Source: Loxodes magnus
Taxonomy: Eukaryota > Ciliophora > Karyorelictea > Loxodida > Loxodidae
Reading direction: 5' to 3'
DNA length: 64,000 nt
Assembly (NCBI GenBank): GCA_946699065.1
Contig: CAMPDV010000533.1
Coordinates: 1-64,000 of the forward strand
The notes under the pieces were generated by a model. The model was not told where the DNA came from. It was given only the letters and a program-made list of their open reading frames with translations, and made no database searches. Below are positions 1-10,998 of this stretch, one piece after another (positions within the stretch are counted from its first letter, which is position 1; the number at the start of each line of letters is the position of its first letter). Made by a program: the position numbers and the translations under genes.

Positions 1-183
1 ACAAATTTATTTAAAGTCTAAATAAGAAAAAATGAGTTCTAAGATGTAAAGAGGTAAGGAATTTATATGAACTGTATACTTTTATTATTTCTTATTTTTA
101 TCTTTTGGATTGTTTATCTATCATTATTCTTCCTCTTGTTAATTTTCCTTCTAAAATCCAAAGCGTTTAAAAATGAGTTCCAT
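1..183 (-). CDS. F-box/LRR protein, N-terminal part (runs off window)
   Basis: The minus strand opens with ATG at 183-181 (MELIFKRFGFQKEN...) and continues into an F-box core (SLPLYILELIFSYLDF) that is cut by the window edge. It matches the N-termini of the full genes at 19735 and 47203, which start MGQVYK instead of MELIF. Only one unit of the EENRQ-type repeat is present, against 14 in the 47203 copy. F-box proteins normally bind SKP1 and bring substrates to an SCF ubiquitin ligase; that role is inferred from the family. Two in-frame TAA codons in the first 25 codons are read as Gln. The C-terminal LRR part lies outside the window. Confidence 0.7.
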
Positions 184-353
184 TATTATTTTTATTTTAA
201 AATAATATGAGAAATATATTCTAAAGATGTATTAATTATAATGAAACTATTAAAATATATTAATTATGATATAATTAATATATAATCAAACTGCTTTACT
301 CAAATTATCAAAACAAATGTTAAAGCAAAGTTTTCGTATGCTTATTATATATA

Positions 354-742
354 TTTTTAACAGGGTGGAATCCCTTTCCTTCGGATGCTGCTTGGAGGCC
401 CAACAAGGCAACTAAAAAATTAGCGCTGACAGAGAATAAATCAGAGGAAGAGAAATCAATAAAAAGAGAAGCAAGACTTAGCAAGTTGGAGAACTCTGAA
501 TGCCAGGAGGAAACTTTCTTCATCATAGGTCGGGATAGATGTCCCCGTAATCGCATATTGCATCCTATGCTTTGGAAGGAAAAATTACAGGGACGTACTG
601 CAGGAAGAGAAAACAAGGATAAAAAGACCCATAAATTTTATTTTTCGACATGAAATAAAATTAATTTAAAGAGCTGCGCACCAATGAGAGTACTACGCGC
701 TTATAATCCAATTTATTTATTTATCTCTTATAATCTGAGACA
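354..742 (+). mobile_element. Short retroposon inserted upstream of the F-box gene
   Basis: Compared with the inverted homologous region at 19540-19560 and 47015-47035, this stretch is an insertion of about 390 bp. Its 3' end (671-701, GAGCTGCGCACC...TACTACGCGC, followed by TTTATTTATT) closely matches the 3' end of the full LINE at 45904-45960. It contains a frame of 95 sense codons (366-653) ending at TGA 651-653 with no internal TAA, TAG or TGA, and a richer base composition than its surroundings. It is probably a 5'-truncated member of a related LINE, or a cellular transcript copied together with a LINE tail. No clear target duplication was seen. Confidence 0.6.
366..653 (+). CDS. Open frame inside short retroposon, unknown product
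   Basis: Ninety-five codons ending TGA, with charged composition (LTENKSEEEKSIKREAR, then CPRNRILHPMLWKEK). The 5' end is truncated, with no start codon. Unlike other genes here it uses no TAA or TAG for Gln. I recognise no domain. It may be the C-terminus of an ORF of a LINE subfamily that shares the GAGCTGCGC tail. The short 3' untranslated stretch before the tail fits a TGA stop close to the transcript end. Confidence 0.4.
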   Translation, partial: WNPFPSDAAWRPNKATKKLALTENKSEEEKSIKREARLSKLENSECQEETFFIIGRDRCPRNRILHPMLWKEKLQGRTAGRENKDKKTHKFYFST

Positions 743-960
743 AATTACTAGTTGGATTCAAGATCTTTAAGTGAACGCTTCTGGTTAAATATACGGCTTT
801 GGTAAAAACTTGAAGGCTATTAATATGAAATATACATTCTTTAAGCATACATATCTGTTTTCAAAAGGATCAACATAAGCAATCCATTATATCTATTAAG
901 AGATTGTTAAAACTATACTGAATATTGAGAAACTTTATTGTCCTGATGCATTCTAAGTTA
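740..960 (-). pseudogene. LRR-like remnant upstream of F-box gene
   Basis: On the minus strand this reads as one open frame (NLECIRTIKFLNIQYSF, ..LLIDIMDCLC.., ..MLKECIFHINSLQVFTK..). It is homologous to 19314-19540 and 46795-47020 on the plus strand, where a one-base difference splits the frame. The leucine spacing resembles the LRRs of the neighbouring F-box genes. It may be the tail of a lost gene copy or an upstream exon. The surrounding 0.2-1.2 kb is the inverted, diverged equivalent of 18.7-19.7 kb. Confidence 0.4.
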
Positions 961-1237
961 ATAATAATAGTTATTAAAATAGGTTATATAAATATAAAAT
1001 ATATAATAGCTTTATTAATAAACATAACTTAAGTTAAAAAATAAACAATTTGTTTTATATAAATCTTTAATTAAATTAAGATTTATATTATATTCATATT
1101 ATAAATATTATTTTTATTATGCACCTTACTTTATATAGTTTTTAAGTAATCAATAAACAAAAGGAAATTTTATATTAATTTTTTAGCTTTTTTTGTTTTA
1201 TAATTTTCAAATATAATATTATAAAATTAAAATTCAT

Positions 1238-1700
1238 GGAGGTGGACTTCTCTTGGAAAGGAGGACCTCGGGAAGGTTTATACCCAAAGTAAAGAGACTA
1301 TGCTACAAAATCCTCCATTGGCGTAACTCTCTATTAGTCCATTATACAAAGAGAGAAAAGAACACTAAGCGGGAGAAATTGAAACTCCACCAAATAAATT
1401 AAAAAAATAAAAATTTTTAACAAACAAGAATAAAATTTGGAATTTGATTATTAATCTTCGAGAATTTGATGTAATGAAATAAATAGTAAGATTAATAAAA
1501 TCTATTTTAAAAAGAATAAAAATAAAGATAATTTTTTAAAATTATCAATATGATAGAAATTGAATTTAAACATATTTAGATTATTTTATAAAAAAAGTTT
1601 AATAAAAGTTATGTATGTTTAATTGATTCAAATTAGATTATTTCATTTTAAAAATTACAAAGTTATTATTTTTTTAATTTAATTTAATTTAATTAAATTT
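1238..1700 (+). mobile_element. Decayed Gag-type retroposon fragment
   Basis: ATG at 1236-1240 begins a basic stretch (LLLERRTSGRFIPKVKRLCY in one frame). Its DNA resembles the start of the gene at 61085 and loosely the starts of the Gag-only elements. A TTTAATTTAATTTAA tail lies at about 1672-1695, the same pentamer as the tails of those elements. The sequence between is AT-rich with no clear frame. Probably an internally decayed element; boundaries are approximate. Confidence 0.35.
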
Positions 1701-1704
1701 AAAC

Positions 1705-3960
1705 TAAAAGAGTTTTTGACGTCTTTAATTGCAAGAACTGCTTCCTTCAAATGTAAACTTTAGTAAATGTTCTTAAATATTTTTTTAATCTTGTCTTGAT
1801 CTCATCATTTTTCTTTAATTAGTCTTTCTTTCTACTCATCTTTCGAATCTTTCTTTTTTGCTTTCTCCATTTCTAGAATTTCAAGTCATCTTGCTATTAT
1901 CTTTTTGTGAAATATTTTGATTTATAAATCTAAATACTCCAATTGAAACCTTGAAAATGAGTTTATATATTTTTGATCGTATAGTATGATAACCTTAAGA
2001 CATAATTTTAGATCTTTTGTATAATAAATCCTTATATTATAATAAATTTAAAGATATGTTTGAAAGTCTCATATTCTCCTCACATACAATAAGAATTATC
2101 AATAGGATAATGACGTTCTTAAAATTCTTACGATAATTATAAGATTAGGTTCTAAGTTTATATATGCTAATAATTTCTTTTCTAAACAATTTGTTTTACT
2201 TCGTATAGGTAATTTGTGAAAATTGTTAAGGATTATCAAACTGCTCAGCATATATTTTAGTTGTTTTAATTCTCATAAATTTTTAGTAGCTTTATTATAG
2301 AAATATTGTTTTATTTTCTCTCTTATATGGTTAGTAAAAGTTTTCAGACTGGTATTATTCTATTAATTATGCAGATTGATATTGTAAAGTTCTGATAATT
2401 TCTATACTTAATCATAATATTAAAATCCTTTTTTCTAGATGTTAATAAAAAGAGAGCCTATTGTTGATCTTGGAAAATCAATGTGTTCTTATTTTATAGT
2501 AGAATCTGAAGAATTTTATAGCCATTATTTGCTAAAAAAATACGCAATTCAGGCCTATATAGCATGACTCATTAAATGGTGAAATTGCTACTTAAAAAGC
2601 TTTTCTTGAAATCAATCTCATGCTTGATTCAATTCTTTAGAACTACAGTTACTCCTTTTCAAATACTTCATTGTATTAAATCTCCTCCAAATTCGCTTTA
2701 GGTAATGTAAAAAGTCTACATAAAGTTTTTTAATATCAAGGAGTTACATTCTTATATCTCATCAGTTAAAAAAAAGCTTTTTTCATTGCAGCTATATATT
2801 TGAATGTGACTTCTTTGCAACGGGGATTAAAATTATTCCTCTGATGTAGAAAAATCCTAAATATGTGACTTGTTCTTTTTAAGCAATTGGCTAATTTTCT
2901 AATCATAAATTTTAGATTTATTATTTCTGATTCTTCTCTAGAAATTATATGCATTCAGATTTGGTAGCACTGGTCTTTAAATGAGTTTATGCAAAAAATT
3001 GTTTCATTTATTAAATTCTACATCTACTTTGCAGATTTGGAAAGAAGAATCAAATAATCTACCCATCCTCTTCAAGCGAAGCTAGCACTCAAATTCTGGT
3101 ATTTGAATCCCATTTAGATAATTTTACTTTCATAATATCTAATTACTATATCATAATACAACAATGCTAAAACGGATCCATGTGAACTTCCTTTCCTAAT
3201 TCCATTGTTATATTATAATATTCTAGTGGTTGTTCCATCTATAATAAATGAAGAATTTAGGTTTTAATAAAGTGATTCTAAGACTTTTATTAGTCTGAGT
3301 GGTTGTTTGGCTCTCTTAAGTTAATAAAATAAAAGTCTTCTTTCTATTGAGTAAACATTTTTTCAACATCTATCAATGTTGCGATAATTTAGTTTTCCCT
3401 TTTGTTTATTTCTCATAGTTATCAATTATATATTTTATAATCCAAGATTATTAAATAGTTCATCTATTTTTCATGAATCCCATTTGAGAAGGGTGAATCA
3501 ATTTTCTCTAATAAATCAGATTATAAAGTCTTTTTGTTAAAGCTTTATCATATAACTTTAGAATAGTATTGAAATAGGTAGTCAGTTTTTCCTTTAATCT
3601 TAATTTCCTTTTTTTAAATATTAGAATTATTACTGAAGTATTTAATTCTTAAGGAAATCTTCCAAACTTTACATATTATTCAGAAAAGAGTGAATAATTA
3701 TTACCAGATATTATCTGCCATATTTCAGAAGTTCGCATTTTATTCCGTCTGGTTTTCCATTGGGAATTTCTTAGATAATAAGTTAAATTTGTTGTATGGA
3801 TAAAATGGTGATATGAAAGTTGAATTTGTTAAATACTATTGAATATTAAATCTATTTTGAATAACTAAGAAAGATCTATTATTGAGTTAGATTAAAGGTA
3901 GTTAAAAGCAAAATTCTCCCATTAATGAATTATTGTTTGATTTCTTAATTAAAGTTAATA
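1705..3960 (-). mobile_element. LINE remnant with reverse transcriptase domain (LINE-L)
   Basis: Read on the minus strand with TAA/TAG = Gln and TGA = Trp, an RT domain appears in order: PNGKPDGIKCELLKYG (about 3760-3710), the region before the palm at about 3640-3540, HPSQMGFMKNR (about 3500), LIDVEKMFTQ (about 3370), KEVHMDPFQHC (about 3200), a degenerate ADD position SLEEDG (about 3075), then VTYLGFFYIRG (about 2870), the usual YLG motif. A long C-terminal region follows to about 1740. Some frame changes occur, so it is a decayed copy. Its 5' part is displaced or interrupted by the LINE piece at 3961-5645. Confidence 0.65.
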
Positions 3961-5645
3961 TTATTTTTTATTAATTAAATTAAATTAAATTAAATAATGT
4001 TCGCTTTTCAGCTTAATAAAATAATTTTTATGATATCACTCTCATTCTGAAACTCTTAGGTCTTCATTATTGTTTTGATTTGATTTTTTTTAGTTTAGTT
4101 TCTCTTCTTCTTGTATCTTTGTTCATTCTAAAAATAATTATTTTAAGTCTTCTTTATTCAAATATTACTAATGGATTTATTTTTCCCTCAATCATTCTTA
4201 AAATCAAGTTATTTGTTAATGTTTTTGTTTTATGCTAGATAATGTTTTTTTAATCTTAAGATCAATATCTTCTAGGATTTATTTATTCTTTTTTGTTTCT
4301 TAATTTATTAATATTTGATTATATTCTAGCATTTCTTTTAAATTTTTCTCTATTTTTTATTAGTTTCATTGTTTATTGTATATTTATTATTTCCTTCTTT
4401 TCAGATTTATGTTTATGTGTAAATTTTATAATGTTTCTTGTAACTGAAGACTGTTTTCTTTTATAATTTATCTGTAATACTAGCAATCAAAGACGTGTTC
4501 AAATTTTTCTTATTGCTAACAAATGCATAGTATCTACTCTTAATCAATATGTCTTTCTGAGAGATCAACTCTAAAAAATATTAATTGCATTCTTAGTCTA
4601 TAAATTAATTTTTATTCTTTTATTAATTCTTTGTTTGTTGTTATATAAGTAATATTTTAAAATTTAATCTCATTTTTAAATTGTCTATAAATTATTTCGG
4701 CTGTTTTCATATCTTATATTCTCTATATTGTTTCCTTGAAAATTCTTTTTTGTATATTTTTGTATTTTTTTTTAGATTCTTTATTATAATTGTTTATGTT
4801 ATGATCTTTTATTTATTCATTGTTTATTTCATAGTATTTTTCAATTTTTTTAGTGTTTTTTATATTTTGAGTTCTATTTTTAACTCTATTTGAAAAGTTA
4901 TTAGAATTTTGTATCTTATCTACTTTTTTCTTTTTCTTGATCATTTCTGAATTAATCTTATAAATTTTTGTAGAAATTTAAAAATCTTTATGCTGTTGAA
5001 TCTTCAAATTTACATCAGTTGAAATCTATATACTATATTTCTTTAAATGATGCTTGTGGAATTTTCAAGTATTTTCTTAGGATTTATCTTTGTGCTATTT
5101 AGATTTTATTTTTTCATTTTGTTATTCCTAATTGAATACTATATGGGATTAATTCCGAGTAGTATTCTAATTTTGGCATTATAAATAATCTGAATAAGTT
5201 CTTAAAGTTAATTGGCTATTTTTTGTTATAGTTTTTAAAGAATTAGGATTAGAATATAAATATCGATTATTAAAATTTCTTGAAGAGGTACTCAATCTGA
5301 ACCTTTCTTCATTAAGTTAGTTTATTTGATATCCTAGGTATTAAATTTGTTATTTCTATTAAATTTTTTTTTCCTAATAGAAAAAGTTCAATCTCTTTGT
5401 TCGTTGTGTTTGTATTCTTGAGTATTTATATAAATTCGCATTTCTCCGTGTTAATATTAAGTCTTATTAATTTAAAAATGCTTTCGGCTTCGTTTAGTAA
5501 GATTTACATATTTTTTTTATTATTTGATATTAGTATTAAATCATCTGCTCAAGCAAATTTAGCATGATAAATTTTTGAATTTTATGCGCTAGTTTTTCAT
5601 ATTTTTCTAAATACCTTAATATTTTCAACATATTAATAAAACTCT
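3961..5645 (-). mobile_element. 5'-truncated LINE, RT C-terminal half and tail (LINE-U)
   Basis: The minus strand encodes KFAWADDLILIS (about 5560; the FADD/YADD catalytic motif of RT), KCEFIQILKN, then QIEYLF at the YLG position (about 5290), followed by a typical LINE C-terminal region (LFIMPKLEYYSELIPYS) to about 4010. The element ends in an ATTTA pentamer tail at 3965-3998. This half-RT lies 5' of the fingers region of LINE-L, so the two are separate copies, probably LINE-U inserted into LINE-L. Its 5' part, 4605-5645, is repeated at 26524-27570 by the tandem duplication. Confidence 0.65.
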
Positions 5646-6950
5646 TTCTTAATTTTTTAATCTTAAATTAAAAAATTAAATTATATTTGAAGCTTTAAAA
5701 CGATTTTACCTTTTTTATAAAGTTAATTTTGGATATTTTCTTGTTCAATTTATTTTATCAGTAAATCAAATAGTTTTATAAAATCTTTTATAAAAAAGTA
5801 GAGATATATTATTTTTAATTTAATTTTTTAATCAATTTTTATAGATATTATTAGATAGAAAATTTTAAGAAAATTATCTAAATATAAATTTTGTATCAGT
5901 AATACTAGTTAATCTAATTTTATTTTATCTATATAAATTTTGGTTTAATTATATAAATTAATATTTTAAGTAATTTTTTCTAATTTTTTTATAATAAACA
6001 TTTAACATATGATTATAAATAAAAAATATTATAACATTTCTTTTATAAATTTGAATATTATTTGTTACTTAAATTTATATTATAAAGCTTAAATAAAAAA
6101 TAATTAAAATAATTTTTACTATTTATTTATTTTATAAATTTGGATATAAAAATTAGTATATTTTCGTAGAATGATAAATTAAATACTAAATTATTTTTAT
6201 TAACTTTTAAAAAAATTATGTAAATTTAAAATATATTAATTTGCTATTTTATATAATTTTAGACTAAATTCTTTATCTTTTAGAAGTCTAATTTTATAAA
6301 TTTTTTTGCTTATTTAGGTAAAAAATTTTGTAATTTCTATAAATTATTTAATTCTTTACCATTAAAAAAAATTTTTAAATTAGAATAAATTAAAAAATAA
6401 ATTATTTATTTTTTGTTTAGCACTAGCAATATGTTTTAATATATATATATATATTTTTTTAATAGAAATTTACTATGTTGTTATGCTTTACCAAACCAAT
6501 AATTTTAAATAAACAATTTGGCTATAATTTTTGCATTTTTATAAAGCAATATCAGTAAAAATATTATATTTTCAATTTAAATTCTGTTTAGTTTATATAA
6601 AAAAAATTTAATTTAATTATAAACGAACATTATTTAATTTAATTTAATTTAATTATAAAAAAGTAATATCATAATTATTTCTAAATTTAGAGCTTATAAT
6701 AAAAATTGTAGATTTTAAATATATTAATAAAAGTGAAGTTTTAAAATAATTAAATTTAATGATATTATAGTAATAAATATTGTAAATTAAAAAATGCATT
6801 ATAATTTAAGTGTTTAATTATAATACTTATATGATAAATTTTTATTTGCTCATAAAACTATGATATGCTTAAATATATTATTTCAATAATAAATTAACTT
6901 TAATATATCTTAAAGCTGCTAACAAATTTTAGAATATAATAGGAGAGTTC
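5646..6950. other. AT-rich stretch without recognised gene
   Basis: Extremely A+T-rich with long A/T runs, a short (AT)n at about 6440-6455 and no protein-like frame I could support. At 6624-6656 it contains a copy, in plus orientation, of the last 32 bases of the LINE-U tail (CGAACATTATTTAATTTAA...), inverted relative to 3966-3998. It may mark the end of a mostly decayed plus-strand element. Confidence 0.5.
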
Positions 6951-6955
6951 CTAAA

Positions 6956-8305
6956 ATGATGGAATGTGGCTGTGTTAAGTACTTTCATTGCATTAAATTA
7001 ATTATAAAGAGTACTAATCTTTAGTTTATAATAAGTACAATAGTTAAGCTATATAGAGTTGGAAAGTATAAGGGATTTCAATATTCACGAGCATTTATAA
7101 TACGAAATCCGGAAATTTGAATAAAAGCAGATTTAGCTTATCTAACATAGGATATGGTTTCTTTTACCAATAAATGTAAAACTTAATTAGCAAATATTAG
7201 AAATAATTATTTGAATATTAAAAATGTTTTTGGGAAATTTTAAAATAATTTTTAAAAAACTTCTATCAAATACAAAAATGCGTGAATGGATCTATCTAAA
7301 AGTTATCTAAATATAGAATTATTATTACAGAAAATTTAATAGATTTTTAGTACTATTTATACGATATAAAACAGAGTAGGTTAGAAATATTTTCTTATAT
7401 TACTTTTCTAAGTATAAAAAATAAAGCATGATATAATCACAGGCTAAAGAAAAGTAGCAAAATGTGCTTTACAAAGTCCATGCTCTACTAAGAATGAATC
7501 GTACTTTATATATAGACTTGAATTAATTATCCTTTTAATATTTTATAACAATGAGGTATTTCAAATTTTACATAAAATATTACTGAGCCTTAAACTGATC
7601 ACAGCTCTGATGTAACATTTATTTTTAAAAAACGAAGAACAGTAACCTTAAATATTTTAAGAATTTTAAAATAAAAATTTAACATTTTCAAATAGATCTA
7701 AAGCGCTAGTAACAGCAATCAATATTTAAGTAAAATTTAAAATAAAATAGAATAGAAATTTTATTAGGATGCAAAAGGAAGGATAAACTTTGCCTAACGC
7801 ACGTATTTATTTTGAAGATTTAGTTAATAAGATTGATGAAAAGAAATTTCCAATCTATACATACACAGAATTAAATAAGACAATTATTCGAAAATAATTG
7901 TCAGTTTACAAATTAAATACCTTAGTTACAATTTTAGTATGATTTAAATTAAAAGCACTATTAAATAAAACACTCTGAGATTTAAATTTGAGGGAATAAG
8001 ACATTATTAGCATATTTCTTAATGTGAAGCTCTGTAAGATTTAGTTAAAGAATATAAAGATATCAGGAATCATAATTACTCAAACTTTTAACTTATAACC
8101 AAAAATTATTTTATTAAAAACTTCCCTAGACGAAGACAACTTTAATAAATTAGAATTAAATGCTTTCATTCATAGTTATTTTGAAGAAGAATTTAATTTT
8201 TAGAGCGAAATGAGAAACAAATGGAGGAATTATTGGAGCGATTTAGTTTGATAGCAGGTGAATAAAAGATAATTTAAGGAGATTGAATTAAAATGTTTGG
8301 AATGA
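6956..8305 (+). CDS. Unknown 449-codon protein
   Basis: From ATG 6956 a single frame runs 449 codons to TGA 8303-8305 without any frame change, reading 30-odd TAA/TAG as Gln and several TGA as Trp. Composition is protein-like throughout: MMECGCVKYFHC at the N-terminus, a middle with coiled-coil-like spacing (about residues 85-170), LPNARIYFEDLVNKIDEKKF around residue 280, and an acidic, aromatic end (SYFEEEFNFQSEM, WRNYWSDLV). No family recognised. ATG 6959 and 7769 are alternative starts. The duplicate at 28878-30221 carries several frame-breaking indels. A Gag-only retroposon is inserted about 80 bp downstream in the opposite direction. Confidence 0.6.
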
Positions 8306-8384
8306 AAAGTGTAAAAATTGTTAATTACTTATATGAAATATGGTAAAAACATATTAAAATTTATTATATTAATTATAAAAAGAT

Positions 8385-9314
8385 TAAATTAAATTAAAGT
8401 GTTAAAGAAGGATCGTCTACTTAAAAGCTTCCTACTTCCCTATCCAACCAATAGGAACTTGATCTCTAGGTGGTCTTCTCCTCCATTCACTGTCAAGTTT
8501 TCGGAATGGTTGTCTCTTCATATAGCTTGCTTTCTTCTTATAAATTCTCCATTCCTGGTTGGGTAAAATTAGGTTAGGCCATTCCATATTTTCTATTAAA
8601 TCTCCTTTCTCTTCCAGCATCGTCTCCATAGGTGGTCTGTTCTCCTGCAGATGTAACATTTTTTCCTAAAATATTTCTCTTTAGTTTGCTCAATTGGCTT
8701 ATTATTCTCTTATTCGATCTCCATTGGGATAGATTGCATAGCCTATTATTTTACACTTGTCTCTAATTTTTCCAATTTGATATGAATATTTTCATTCGAT
8801 TCGTATAATTGTTCCAGCTGCCTATCGAATTCGTCAATTCTGATATTCATTGCAGCCTGGTTTAAGTTTCTAGGAGCATGGGTTTCCTCATCTTCTAAAT
8901 GCTCTTGCTGTTCTTAAGCTAGTTCTTCAATCTGTTTTTCCAGATCTTTATTTTTTCCTATTAATGCTAAGATAAGCTTAGCCATTTCCTCCTTCGTCAT
9001 TCCTAAGATTTGTTCTTTATTGAGATCTCCGAGGTCCATGTAGGGGTTGAATGTCCTAATCTAGGCCTGAAAGTTACTAATCTTTTGCTTCTTGGGAAGG
9101 TCCTCAGTCGATATTGTTGCATGTTAGTGTTTCTAGGGTTGTCTGGGGGATGTTGTTTAGAGTTGCTCCTATATGGTTTAAGAAGAAGGTTTGGCTTTGG
9201 AAGATGACGTGTGGTGTTTAGAAATTTAGGTTTCCTGCTTCATCTCTTCCTTTTTAGCTTAGAAAGAGGTGGTATAGAAGCCCTTTTTGAAACCTTCTAC
9301 CATATTTTTTTTAT
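8385..9314 (-). mobile_element. Gag-only retroposon
   Basis: A 930-bp element flanked by a 14-bp direct repeat (AATTATAAAAAGAT at 8371-8384 and 9315-9328). In sense orientation it starts just before the ATG of a Gag-like ORF and ends in an AATTT-type pentamer tail, the signature of LINE-driven retroposition. It has no RT or endonuclease. The same element lies at 30301-31230 because of the tandem duplication, and a related one with its own target duplication is at 37468-38436. Confidence 0.8.
8400..9303 (-). CDS. Gag-like protein with CCHC zinc knuckle (frameshifted near C-terminus)
   Basis: ATG 9303-9301 begins MVEGFKKGFYTTSFQAKKEE. Then follow a Gln/Thr-rich stretch, a conserved helical segment (NPYMDLGDLNKEQILGM, KEEMAKLILALIGKNKDLEKQ), HAPRNLNQAAMNIRIDEFDR, a coiled-coil-like segment, and a zinc knuckle CYICRRTDHLWRRC (C-x2-C-x4-H-x4-C) at about residue 228. 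The matching protein at 37473 is intact. Here a one-base shift after the knuckle moves the last 50 residues (FRKLDSEWRRRPPRDQVPIG, VPIGWIG) into another frame. CCHC knuckles bind nucleic acid in Gag and LINE ORF1 proteins; packaging or chaperoning of the element's RNA is inferred. Confidence 0.75.
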
Positions 9315-9505
9315 AATTATAAAAAGATAATATTTAAAATGCTAGCTTTGAATAATAGAATTGTTTCAAACTATATAAAGATTTATATAAAAAAATAAAA
9401 ATATATAAGATTAGAAAACGTTGAAAAGAACTTTGTGACTAAAATTATTTAAACAAGTTAAAAAAATTGAATTTATTTATTATTTTAAGTATATTAGAAA
9501 AAGTT

Positions 9506-10998
9506 TTAAATCTTATTGATATCTAGTCCTTTTATTCTAAGGTTTGGATATTGCTTCTATAACTCAATTATCTGGTTTATCATATTTTCAGAGATATTTT
9601 CCCCATTAAAAGTGCATTCTTCTATTCCCAATAATTTTAATTTACTTCAAAATTCATAGAATTAACCCTATTCAGTCTTCAAGCTCAACTCTTCGTCTAA
9701 TTCCAAAAAATTTATCTTAATTTTTTTAAACTTTTGCTATTTTAGAAAATATATTAAATACTTTATGTATCAATACTTTAGGTAAAATTAAAACTAAGTG
9801 ATTTTAAGTTTTAGTATCTTTAGATTATGATTTAAACTATTTCTAAATCTATTTAATAACAACTATAAAATTTTATTTTTTATAAACTTAATTTACTGTT
9901 CTAAAAAAACTCAATAAGGGTTTCATTATAAACTTAGCAATAATATAATTTTAGGCTTTTTATTTTTAGTTAGTTTTATTCCATATATTTTAATCATTTT
10001 TAATGCTTATTTTCAGAACATTCTATCTTTATATCTTCTAAATTTTAACTGATTTAGAATATTGTAATTAATTGATCTGAGTCTAAATTTCCAATTTAAA
10101 GATTCAACTTTCTAAGATTTTCTCCTTTTAAACTCAAATAATCTATCAAAAATTACCATCTTAAAATGTTAGAGCCTTAAAATGAAATAGTTTAAAGTTA
10201 GCAGTCACTATTAAATTATAAATATTATCCAGTCAATTATTCAAGGTTATAATCTAAATGGAATTCTTTTAAATATTATAGTTTATTTATATTTGCAAGA
10301 TTTTCTTATTTAATATTACAATTTTTTGTTTTCAAAATCTGTATATTAGGGCATAGAAATATAACTTCATTAATATAATAATTTCAATATTTTCCTTCCA
10401 AATAAATAGTTTTTATTTTTTATCCATAATGTTGTATTGCTTATTATTATGCATTTTCTTTAATTATTTCTTTTTATTTTCTTAGAATTTCAATAAAATA
10501 TTACATTATTTCATCTATTTTTCTTTCTAATTACTAATTTTTACGGTTATACTATTCAAGTTGCTCAATTTCATAAAGATTTAAAAATAAAGAGATAGAG
10601 CTATGCTTTTCAATTTTACTAAAATTCTATTTAACTATATCCAAAAGTTATAGAGCATATTCTAAGGTTATTTATTCTTATCTTTCTTTATTTTAAAATG
10701 ATAATTCTTTATTATTTTGTGCTTTTTTTGGTTTTTTTAAAAGATTATTTGCATTAACTTAACAAATATCGTATTTTACGTTCAATCACTTCTTTTACAC
10801 TTATTCATTCCTGCTAATTTGTTTGAAGTCTAAATAAGAAAAAATATGCTCTAAGATGTAAAGTGGAAGTTAATTGATATGAATCCTATTATTTTATTAA
10901 CTATTCTAATCTTATATTAGGCTATTTATTTTCTAATTTAATCCTTCTCCATAGATATATTAATTTTATAGTTCCTAAGACTAAAAACTTAGTTCCAT
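9506..10998 (-). pseudogene. F-box/LRR protein gene with one-base deletion
   Basis: ATG 10998-10996 (MELSFQSQEL...) leads to an F-box core HINQLPLYILEHIFSYLDF at about residues 50-70 and then LRRs rich in L-x-x-L-x-L, like the genes at 19735 and 47203. The duplicate at 31422-32915 is in frame from start to the C-terminal LRIK motif. This copy lacks one T at about 9718, which shifts the last 60 codons. It could be a young pseudogene or a sequencing error. No TGA follows LRIK in the expected frame, so the stop is uncertain. Confidence 0.7.

Noticed and set aside
4681-4893. Phe/Leu/Tyr-rich plus-strand frame (also at 26609-26803) resembling a membrane protein
   Set aside because: It is the antisense of the A-rich LINE-U C-terminal region; the minus strand gives recognisable LINE sequence.
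8371-9328. Terminal inverted repeats that would indicate a DNA transposon
   Set aside because: Only direct flanking repeats and a one-sided pentamer tail are seen, which point to target-primed retroposition.
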